DNA of 6,637 nucleotides from Nitrospira bacterium HGW-Nitrospira-1. Its GTDB lineage: Bacteria; Nitrospirota; Thermodesulfovibrionia; Thermodesulfovibrionales; UBA6898. How positions within the stretch are numbered: the stretch's first letter is position 1; each line of letters begins with the position of its first letter. This document shows positions 1-5,381 of this stretch, in pieces. Where the stretch lies: assembly GCA_002839535.1 (NCBI GenBank), contig PGYF01000010.1, positions 1 through 6,637 on the forward strand, read 5' to 3'. Position numbers and translations under genes: made by a program. The notes beneath the pieces are model-generated. The model was given only the letters and a program-made list of their open reading frames with translations, was not told the origin of the DNA and ran no database searches.

Positions 1-2
1 CA

Positions 3-59
3 GAGGGCATGCTTGATGCGGGGGTCAAGCCGGAGAATGACAGAATAAATTTGTTTTGA
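3..59 (+). CDS. possible C-terminal tail of an upstream gene (partial)
   Basis: The third forward frame is open from the window edge to a TGA at 57-59 and reads EGMLDAGVKPENDRINLF, which has an ordinary protein-like composition. A GC-rich hairpin begins 10 bases after the stop, as expected at the end of a gene. The piece is 18 codons long, so neither family nor function can be named. The alternative is that these bases are intergenic: GCTTGA (11-16) and TCAAGC (25-30) form a short inverted repeat, and the segment around 18-41 resembles REP-like intergenic palindromes. The other two forward frames hit stops early. Confidence 0.35.
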   Translation, partial: EGMLDAGVKPENDRINLF

Positions 60-68
60 CTTTTGACG

Positions 69-89
69 CCCTGTGCTCTTGGCACAGGG
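69..89 (+). terminator. GC-rich stem-loop, possible terminator of the upstream gene
   Basis: CCCTGTGC (69-76) pairs perfectly with GCACAGGG (82-89) around a TCTTG loop, giving an 8-bp stem. It sits just after the TGA at 57-59. Only a weak, interrupted T-rich stretch (TTCTTC) follows it, and the reverse orientation has no clean T-run either, so it is a poor match to a textbook intrinsic terminator. Its place between an upstream frame and the mraZ promoter region makes termination the simplest reading. Confidence 0.4.
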
Positions 90-333
90 TTCTTCACGAC
101 ATTATTAACTCAAATGCACTGCATATTATTATGTAAAGCAAATTATATCTATCAATATCCAAATTGCGACATTGTTAAGACTTTTCAGTTCTCAACCCTG
201 ACATAACTGTATTTTTCGGGTTAAAAATTATTCCCTGAGTGATTTGTGCAGATCAATATATTGTTGATTATTAAATGACAGGCACAACATATGGAAAAGA
301 AAGAAAAATAATGGGGGAAAAGAAATTTTTTTC
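90..333. other. AT-rich intergenic region upstream of mraZ
   Basis: No coding frame is convincing on either strand; the minus-strand frame over 228-437 is low-complexity Phe/Leu/Lys-rich sequence that runs into mraZ. Small structures are visible. CGACATTATTAA (97-108) recurs as CGACATTGTTAA (167-178), exactly 70 bases later with 11 of 12 bases equal. CAATATATTG (254-263) is a perfect palindrome, flanked by ATCAA (252-256) and TTGAT (264-268). CAGTT/AACTG (186-190/205-209) and AACCC/GGGTT (194-198/218-222) are interlocking short inverted repeats. A T7 run (326-332) lies just before the mraZ -35 box. None of these can be given a function from sequence alone. Confidence 0.4.
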
Positions 334-360
334 TTGACATTAAGAATAATCTCATATAAT
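334..360 (+). promoter_or_regulatory. sigma-70-type promoter of the mraZ/dcw operon
   Basis: A perfect -35 hexamer TTGACA (334-339) and a perfect -10 hexamer TATAAT (355-360) are separated by 15 bases, shorter than the preferred 17. Transcription would start around 366-368, giving a leader of under 30 bases before the mraZ ATG at 395. The AGTGG repeats begin 3 bases after the -10 box, so a protein bound there would block initiation. The promoter is inferred from sequence. The short spacer suggests its strength may be tuned down. Confidence 0.65.
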
Positions 361-362
361 TT

Positions 363-387
363 AGTGGTAAATAGTGGTAGAAAGTGG
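363..387 (+). promoter_or_regulatory. putative MraZ operator: three AGTGG repeats, 10-base period
   Basis: AGTGG occurs at 363-367, 373-377 and 383-387, so the period is exactly 10 bases, one helical turn. The surrounding 10-mers are also alike (A/T-rich, then AGTGG, then TA or GA). MraZ proteins are known to bind short direct repeats spaced about one turn apart at their own promoter: TGGG-type repeats in Escherichia coli and AAAGTG-type repeats in Mollicutes. Here the first copy overlaps the predicted transcription start and the last merges with the ribosome binding site (GGAGGG, 386-391). Binding should therefore repress the operon. Binding itself is inferred. Confidence 0.65.
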
Positions 388-394
388 AGGGAAG

Positions 395-847
395 ATGCCG
401 GCTTTCTCTGGAAAATATTATTACACCATAGACCCAAAGGGTAGAGTCATCATACCATCTCCTTTCAGGGAAATCATTTCAACAAATTATAACACAAAAC
501 TCTATATAACCAATGACGTCTTCGACAAATGTCTCCATATTTATCCTCAGGAAGAATGGAGCAGGCTCGAAGAAAAGGTCAGGCTTCTGCCGAAGAGTCA
601 GGAAGAAATAAAGTTTTTCATGAGAAGGGTCATCGCATCTGCCCAGGAAGTTGAGTTGGACAAACAGGGAAGAATCCTGGTCCCGGCAGCCCACAGGGAG
701 GACGCAGGCCTGAATTCCGACATTGTTATCGTCGGGCAGATAGAAAAGATTGAGTTATGGGACAGAAAAGAATGGGATGCCGTCAATGACCCTTCACGCT
801 TAGACAAAAAAGTGGTGGCAGAAAAGCTTGCCGCATATGGTCTGTAA
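395..847 (+). CDS. mraZ: MraZ, transcriptional regulator of the dcw cluster
   Basis: This is a 150-residue cytoplasmic DNA-binding protein with the duplicated AbrB-like fold of MraZ. The two signature motifs are DPKGR (residues 13-17) and DKQGR (89-93), each followed by a short hydrophobic strand and a basic helix start (IPSPFR, VPAAHR). The length matches the family (E. coli 152 residues). MraZ forms a ring-like oligomer that binds direct repeats in its own promoter and represses the operon; matching repeats lie directly upstream. The frame also allows a GTG start at 374, but that codon lies inside the second AGTGG repeat. The ATG at 395 follows GGAGG (386-390) by 4 bases and gives the usual family N-terminus, so it was preferred. 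rsmH begins at the base after the stop codon. Confidence 0.95.
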   Translation: MPAFSGKYYYTIDPKGRVIIPSPFREIISTNYNTKLYITNDVFDKCLHIYPQEEWSRLEEKVRLLPKSQEEIKFFMRRVIASAQEVELDKQGRILVPAAHREDAGLNSDIVIVGQIEKIELWDRKEWDAVNDPSRLDKKVVAEKLAAYGL

Positions 848-1723
848 ATGAATATCGAACATCTCCCTGTAATGAGCAGGGAGGTGATTGAGATCCTTGC
901 CCCTTTTGAGGGTGGGACATACGTAGACGCAACAGTCGGACTTGGGGGACATTCTGCAATGATTCTGGAGAAGATCGGACAGAGTGGAAGGGTCATCGGC
1001 ATAGACAGGGACGATTCGGCGCTCGCCAAAACAGCAGAAAGATTGTGTGACGCCGGATTGATACTGAAAAAAGGCAGTTTTTCCGATATGGAGTTAATTC
1101 TACATGCTCAGGGGCTTGATAACGCAGACGGCGTTTTGCTTGATCTGGGTGTTTCGATGATGCAGTTCAAAGACCCAGGCAGGGGGTTCAGTTTTCTTTC
1201 AAATGAAAGGCTTGATATGAGGATGGACAGTTCACAAGAGCTTTCGGCCTGGGATGTGGTGAACGGATATTCAGAAAAAGAACTGATAAGGATATTGAGA
1301 GAATACGGAGAAGAGTATCGGGCAATGAGAATAGTCCGTTCGATTATTCATGAAAGAGACAAAAAGAGTATTGATACCTGCTCGGAACTCGCAGAGATAA
1401 TATCCAGGTCAATCGGCAGGCACGGGAAGGTACATCCTGCGACAAAGACTTTTCAGGCGCTGAGGATAGAGGTGAACAGGGAACTGGAGGAGTTGAAAAA
1501 AGGCCTGAACGCATCGCTGAGAATCCTTAGAAAAGGGGGAAGGCTTTGTGTTATTTCGTACCATTCGCTTGAGGACAGGGTTGTAAAACATTTTATCAGG
1601 GAAAATGCAAAGGCGGGGGTATTGAAACAGCTCATGAAGAAACCACTGAGTCCGGGCATTGAGGAAATACGCGCTAATCCTTCTTCAAGGAGCGGAAAAC
1701 TCAGAGGAGCGGAAAAACTATGA
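848..1723 (+). CDS. rsmH: RsmH, 16S rRNA (cytosine-1402-N4)-methyltransferase
   Basis: RsmH (MraW) transfers a methyl group from S-adenosylmethionine to N4 of C1402 in 16S rRNA, tuning the decoding centre. The protein has 291 residues, slightly shorter than E. coli (313). Visible motifs are the SAM-binding DATVGLGGHS (27-36), IGIDRD (50-55), LLDLGVS (97-103), RGFSF (112-116), LDMRMD (122-127), the HPATKTFQALRIEVNREL block (196-213), ISYHSLEDRVVK (236-247) and the C-terminal NPSSRSGKLRGAE. After LDLGVS it reads MMQF where many relatives have SPQLD, a mild variation. The ATG directly follows the mraZ TAA with no gap and no clear Shine-Dalgarno sequence, which suggests translational coupling. 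Its end overlaps the next gene by ATGA. It looks intact. Confidence 0.96.
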   Translation: MNIEHLPVMSREVIEILAPFEGGTYVDATVGLGGHSAMILEKIGQSGRVIGIDRDDSALAKTAERLCDAGLILKKGSFSDMELILHAQGLDNADGVLLDLGVSMMQFKDPGRGFSFLSNERLDMRMDSSQELSAWDVVNGYSEKELIRILREYGEEYRAMRIVRSIIHERDKKSIDTCSELAEIISRSIGRHGKVHPATKTFQALRIEVNRELEELKKGLNASLRILRKGGRLCVISYHSLEDRVVKHFIRENAKAGVLKQLMKKPLSPGIEEIRANPSSRSGKLRGAEKL

Positions 1724-2091
1724 CGCGCAGCGCCCATAACGATTTCCCGTCATTTATCTATAAGCCTCTCTGCATTATCATTCTGCTTTTCGGTCTCTTC
1801 GGCCTGATCTGGCTCCGGTCGAATGTGGTTTCCATTTCCTATAATCTCCGCGCACTTGAAGAAAAGAAAACAGAATCTCTGAAGGACATGAAGATGCTTC
1901 TTGCCGACAGGGCAAAGTTTATTTCTCTGGCGAACATAGGACCATCCTTCCAGGGGCAGGGCAACCGGGACTACAAGCCTGTCAGCAGTGAGTATGTATT
2001 CCCTGACAGGGCGAAGGTCATAGATGTAAAGAGGCATGCAGCGCCTAAAACGCACAAGGCCTCTCTTGAAATAAAAAAAAGCAGCAATTAA
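1720..2091 (+). CDS. ftsL: FtsL-like septal division protein (single TM, short coiled coil)
   Basis: This is a small 123-residue bitopic membrane protein. A short cytoplasmic N-terminus (1-15) is followed by one hydrophobic segment (about 16-33, PLCIIILLFGLFGLIWL) and then a heptad-like, charged stretch (about 35-70) compatible with a short coiled coil. FtsL proteins are poorly conserved in sequence. The call rests on this topology, the length (E. coli FtsL 121) and the canonical position between rsmH and ftsI. FtsL partners FtsB/DivIC and helps activate the FtsW-FtsI synthase at the septum. The tail (about 74-123) is polar and Lys-rich, ends in KKSSN, and has no recognised motif. The ATG overlaps the rsmH stop (ATGA), with AGAGGAG (1703-1709) upstream as ribosome binding site. 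Confidence 0.75.
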   Translation: MTRSAHNDFPSFIYKPLCIIILLFGLFGLIWLRSNVVSISYNLRALEEKKTESLKDMKMLLADRAKFISLANIGPSFQGQGNRDYKPVSSEYVFPDRAKVIDVKRHAAPKTHKASLEIKKSSN

Positions 2092-2097
2092 GAAGCA

Positions 2098-2148
2098 ATA
2101 CGGAGTTGCATTCAAAAACGCAGTTAGCGTTTGAATGCGACTTCGTAT
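2098..2148 (+). other. long stem-loop in the ftsL-ftsI gap
   Basis: The arm 2098-2121 pairs with 2127-2148 around an AGTTA loop (2122-2126). It gives about 22 base pairs, interrupted only by a 2-A bulge within 2114-2118. Two pairs (2107/2139 and 2103/2143) are G-U in + strand RNA and would be A-C mismatches in the opposite transcript. No T-run follows, so it is not a classical terminator, and it lies inside an otherwise tightly packed operon. It could be an mRNA processing or stability element, an attenuator, or a REP/MITE-like palindrome. Apart from this structure, the 125-base gap between ftsL and ftsI shows only the ftsI ribosome binding site. Confidence 0.7.
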
Positions 2149-2216
2149 AAAGAGCCGGGGGGCTGATTGATACTGTTTACTTCTTATATCTTTATCAACA
2201 GACAGGGTGAACTGAT

Positions 2217-3917
2217 GTGAACAGGAGAAGAATTGTTATCCTGAATACTGTCATAGTCTTCGGATTTTTTGCGGTATTCTTTCGTCTGACGGACCTGATG
2301 GTATTCAACCATGCTATATACGCTGAGCGTGCGAAATCCCAGCAGGTCAAGGCTGAAGATATTCAGGTGCGAAGAGGCAATATCTATGACCGGAAAGGCA
2401 GGGCTTTTGCCGTCAACCTCGAACTCGAATCCCTCTATTGCGACTCTAAAGAGGTGGTTGTCGACAAAGACGGATTACAGAGGCTTTCGGGCATCCTTGG
2501 TATGGATGCAAAAGTCATTCAGGCCAAATTCAAGCAGGGCAAGCGGTTCACATGGATAAACAGGAAACTCGCCCAGGATACGGCTGCACAGATAAAGAAA
2601 CTGAAGATAGATGGGATCGGTTTTGTCCCCGAGGCCAAGCGGTACTATCCAAAGGGGATACTCGCTTCCCATGTGATTGGAATGGTCGGGCGCGAAAATC
2701 AGCCTCTTGAAGGTCTGGAGCTGAAATACAACAAGTATCTGAGCATAGCAGGCGGGAAGGTGTATTTTGCGCGGGACGCCAGCGGGAAACAACTTTCATC
2801 AGGGGTGGATATGGAGGAGGCGAAGGGGAATGACCTCCTTCTTACGCTCGACGAAGCACTCCAGTATATTGTTGAAAAGGAGCTTGACAAAGCCATGGCG
2901 CAGTGGAAGTCTGTTGCTGCATCGGCAATTATGATGGACCCTTTTACCGGTGAAATACTGGCGCTTGCGAACAGACCTGCCTATGATCTGAATGATACAG
3001 GCAGGGCAAATCAAAACGCGATCAGAAACAGGGTTATCACCGATATCTATGAGCCTGGCTCTACTTTCAAGGTTATCATCGGCACCGCCGCCCTTGAGGA
3101 GAAGCTGTATAATCTGGATTCAAAGTTCGACTGCAGCAGGGGCGCGATTGAAGTGGGTGGAAAAGTCATCCGCGATGCACACAGGCACGGAATGCTTACC
3201 TTCAAAGAGGTGATACAGAAGTCGTCTAATGTCGGGTCAATCATGATCGGCATGAAGCTCGGCAAGGAACGGCTTTACCGGTATGCAAAACTCTACGGCT
3301 TTGGCGATGAGACAGGCATTGATATGCCCGGCGAGGTATCGGGATGGATAAGAAAACCTGACAGCTGGTCGGCCACGTCCATTGGGGCGATCCCGATAGG
3401 ACAGGAAGTAGCTGTAACCCCGCTCCAGATTTTGCGGGCATATTCCGCTATAGCAAACGGAGGCTCTCTTGTGCAGCCCCATCTTGTATCGGAGATCAGG
3501 ACGCCTGAAGGCCGGACGATATTCTCTTTTCAAGGCGAAACAAAGCGGGTCTTGACGGAAAAGACTGCAAAGGTTTTTAAAGATATCCTTAAGACAGTTG
3601 TCGAAGTGGGCGGCACTGCAACTGAGGCTGCTGTCGAAGGAAACCAGGTTGCCGGAAAGACGGGAACAGCGCAGTTGATTGACCACCGGACAGGCAGATA
3701 TTCCAAAGACAGGTTTATCAGTTCATTTGTCGGCTTTGTCCCTGCGGACAACCCGAAGATCGCGATGATCGTGGTCATCTACGAACCAAAGGGGCAGATA
3801 TACGGAGGCATTGTGGCAGGCCCTGTTTTCAGGGACATCGCCAATCAGGCCTTGTCATATATGAATGTGCCGATGGATGAAGACTACAGAAATGACTTGC
3901 TGCTGGTATCGAAATGA
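2217..3917 (+). CDS. ftsI: FtsI/PBP3, septal peptidoglycan D,D-transpeptidase
   Basis: This class B penicillin-binding protein of 566 residues (E. coli FtsI 588) cross-links peptidoglycan at the division septum, working with FtsW. It has a short basic N-terminus and one membrane anchor (about 6-22). The dimerisation/pedestal region (about 40-200) contains RRGNIYDRKGR (52-62) and RYYP (142-145). The periplasmic transpeptidase domain (about 230-545) carries the catalytic triad motifs STFK (282-285, nucleophile Ser282), SSN (336-338) and KTGT (481-484). No PASTA domains follow. The start is GTG: AGGGTGA (2204-2210) lies 6 bases upstream, an in-frame TGA at 2208-2210 excludes earlier starts, and the ATG at 2215 is out of frame. 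The stop overlaps the murE ATG. All active-site motifs are present, so the gene looks functional. Confidence 0.96.
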   Translation: MNRRRIVILNTVIVFGFFAVFFRLTDLMVFNHAIYAERAKSQQVKAEDIQVRRGNIYDRKGRAFAVNLELESLYCDSKEVVVDKDGLQRLSGILGMDAKVIQAKFKQGKRFTWINRKLAQDTAAQIKKLKIDGIGFVPEAKRYYPKGILASHVIGMVGRENQPLEGLELKYNKYLSIAGGKVYFARDASGKQLSSGVDMEEAKGNDLLLTLDEALQYIVEKELDKAMAQWKSVAASAIMMDPFTGEILALANRPAYDLNDTGRANQNAIRNRVITDIYEPGSTFKVIIGTAALEEKLYNLDSKFDCSRGAIEVGGKVIRDAHRHGMLTFKEVIQKSSNVGSIMIGMKLGKERLYRYAKLYGFGDETGIDMPGEVSGWIRKPDSWSATSIGAIPIGQEVAVTPLQILRAYSAIANGGSLVQPHLVSEIRTPEGRTIFSFQGETKRVLTEKTAKVFKDILKTVVEVGGTATEAAVEGNQVAGKTGTAQLIDHRTGRYSKDRFISSFVGFVPADNPKIAMIVVIYEPKGQIYGGIVAGPVFRDIANQALSYMNVPMDEDYRNDLLLVSK

Positions 3918-5065
3918 TTCTGGGTGAAGTTATAAAAGGGATAGACATACCGGGAATATCAGGCGATATTGCTATTGATATTACCGGGCTGGCGTATGAT
4001 TCGAGAAAGGTAAGCAAGGGACATCTTTTCTTTGCCATGCCCGGAGGACATGCGGATGGGCACAGCTTTATCGTAGATGCTCGAGAGCGCGGCGCTATTG
4101 CGGTTGTTTACGAAAGGCCTGGAATTGATACTGGTGAAAGGATGAGACCAGAGGTGACCCTCATGCATGTAAAAGACAGCAGAGAGGCGCTTGCGCTTGC
4201 CTCAAACAATTTTTTCGGGCGGCCTTCCAGGTCTTTACAGGTGATAGGGATAACAGGGACAAACGGGAAAACAACTATAACGTATCTGATAAAGTCCATG
4301 CTTGAGGAATGGGGACAGAAGGCAGGTCTCATCGGGACAATACAATATATGATCAGGGACGCGGTCTATGAGGCGATTCATACAACCCCTGAGGCCCCGG
4401 AGTTTCAGGCCCTCCTCGAGGAGATGCTTCGAGCGGGATGTAGTTATGTTGTCACAGAGGTGTCTTCACATGCCCTTGCGCAGAAAAGGGTGGACGGGAC
4501 TGTTTTTAAGGCAGCGGTATTTACTAATTTAACGAGAGATCATCTGGATTTTCATATAACGATGGAGGAATATTTCAGGGCAAAGGAAAGACTGTTTACA
4601 GAACTTCTTTTGGAAGACGGGACGTCTGTAATAAATTTTGACGATATTTACGGAAGGAGATTAATATCTGAACTGAGGAATTCAAAAGTTGGGAATTTGA
4701 TTACATACGGTATTGAAACAGGAGCGGATATTATTGCAGAGAATATTAAGAACTCATTTGACGGACTTATGTTTGATATTAATTTCAACGGCAGGACATA
4801 CAATGTTCAGTCTCCGCTTATGGGCACGCACAATGTTTATAACATACTCTCTGCCGTAGGCGCTGCCGTGAGCCTGAATGTGCCGTGGGATATGATAATA
4901 AGCGGAATAAAGAAAATGGGTTCTGTAAAGGGAAGATTCCAAAAGGTTGACCTCGGACAGAATTTTCTTCTTTGGTTGCGGCGGCGACAGAGACAGGGGG
5001 AAAAGGCCGGTGATGGGCGCTCTTGCAACGAGACTGAGCGACTTTGTGATCATCACATCCGATAA
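3914..5065 (+). CDS. murE: MurE, UDP-MurNAc-tripeptide ligase: 5' part of a disrupted gene
   Basis: MurE adds the third stem-peptide residue to UDP-MurNAc-L-Ala-D-Glu in the cytoplasm, using ATP. Residues 1-352 are normal: DSRKV (29-33, UDP-binding domain), P-loop GITGTNGKTT (112-121), TTPEAPEF (157-164), TEVSSHAL (181-188), TNLTRDHLDFH (204-214), Lys224 in AKERLF (expected carbamylated Lys), HNVYN (306-310) and GRFQKV (340-345). After GQNFL (348-352) the family continues with a block containing DYAHTPD and then FGCGGDRD. Here that block is absent, and FGCGGDRD appears in another frame from 4971. Residues 353-383 of this frame are therefore out-of-frame nonsense ending at TAA 5063-5065. The start ATG overlaps the ftsI stop (ATGA) and has no strong ribosome binding site, implying coupling. 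The product as read lacks most of the C-terminal domain and should be inactive, unless the defect is a sequencing or assembly error. Confidence 0.9.
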   Translation: MILGEVIKGIDIPGISGDIAIDITGLAYDSRKVSKGHLFFAMPGGHADGHSFIVDARERGAIAVVYERPGIDTGERMRPEVTLMHVKDSREALALASNNFFGRPSRSLQVIGITGTNGKTTITYLIKSMLEEWGQKAGLIGTIQYMIRDAVYEAIHTTPEAPEFQALLEEMLRAGCSYVVTEVSSHALAQKRVDGTVFKAAVFTNLTRDHLDFHITMEEYFRAKERLFTELLLEDGTSVINFDDIYGRRLISELRNSKVGNLITYGIETGADIIAENIKNSFDGLMFDINFNGRTYNVQSPLMGTHNVYNILSAVGAAVSLNVPWDMIISGIKKMGSVKGRFQKVDLGQNFLLWLRRRQRQGEKAGDGRSCNETERLCDHHIR

Positions 5066-5327
5066 CCCCAGAACAGAGAAGCCCGAAGAAATCATCAAGG
5101 AAATCGAAGAAGGCGCTGTAAGGAAAAACTACATGGTCGAGCCGGACAGAAAAAAGGCCATAAAAAAAGCAGTGTTGATGGCAGGGAAAGAGGATATTGT
5201 CCTGATCGCAGGGAAAGGACATGAAACCTATCAGGAAATAGGGGGAAAGAGATATACATTCAGTGACAGGGAGGTTTTGGAAGAGGCGATAAAACAGCTT
5301 ATGAATAATCCTAAAAACGGCAGTTAG
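4971..5327 (+). pseudogene. murE: MurE C-terminal part, shifted frame (3' remnant)
   Basis: From 4971 a different frame from the 5' part encodes a textbook MurE C-terminal domain. It has FGCGGDRDRGKRP at its start, SDNPRTEKPEE with the DNPR motif (5061-5072), GKGHETYQ (from 5211) and a normal end at TAG 5325-5327. In MurE enzymes the DNPR motif contacts meso-diaminopimelate, whereas Lys-adding enzymes differ there, so a DAP-type wall is inferred. The frame can be extended back to a TTG at 4947, but the residues before FGCGGD are not MurE-like and no ribosome binding site is evident, so independent translation is unlikely. Together with 3914-4969 it represents one gene missing about 30 codons. 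The stop lies in the loop of a small hairpin (5303-5340). Confidence 0.85.
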
Positions 5328-5340
5328 CCGCGGATTTTTC
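5303..5340 (+). other. imperfect stem-loop at the murE-murF junction
   Basis: CGGC (5318-5321) and GCCG (5327-5330) enclose an AGTTA loop. GAATAATCC (5303-5311) pairs with GGATTTTTC (5332-5340) in 8 of 9 positions, with an asymmetric internal loop between the two stems. The murE stop codon falls at the loop. The core AAAAACG-GCAGTTAGC closely resembles the loop region of the ftsL-ftsI stem-loop. The T-run is inside the outer stem instead of after it, so terminator activity is doubtful. The rest of the 54-base gap to murF holds only the murF ribosome binding site. Confidence 0.45.
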
Positions 5341-5381
5341 AATGAGTTACAAGAATTTTTGTTTTATCTGTACCAGGGGAG

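Noticed and set aside
278..296. Possible sigma-54 promoter (GGCAC followed by TGG)
   Set aside because: The -12 element would be GG instead of GC, and a far better sigma-70 promoter lies just downstream.
598..1029. Minus-strand frame of 143 codons across mraZ and rsmH
   Set aside because: It lies antisense to two clearly conserved genes, is Ser/Pro/Leu-rich without recognisable motifs, and is a shadow frame.
2098..2148. Integron attC-like site suggested by GTTAGC in a hairpin
   Set aside because: The GTTAGC is at the loop instead of the outer ends of the structure, there is no matching RYYYAAC partner, and no integrase or cassette is present.
2167..2196. Possible internal promoter before ftsI (TTGATA with an AT-rich -10)
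   Set aside because: With acceptable spacing the -10 matches only about 3 of 6 bases, which is no better than chance in this AT-rich stretch.
4947..5327. Independent short gene starting at TTG 4947
   Set aside because: The residues before FGCGGD match nothing in MurE, no ribosome binding site is evident, and the rest is the plain C-terminal domain of murE; it is a fragment of the broken gene.
4818..5342. Minus-strand frame of 174 codons across the murE junction
   Set aside because: It is antisense to conserved MurE sequence on both sides of the break and has no family resemblance, so it does not explain the disruption.
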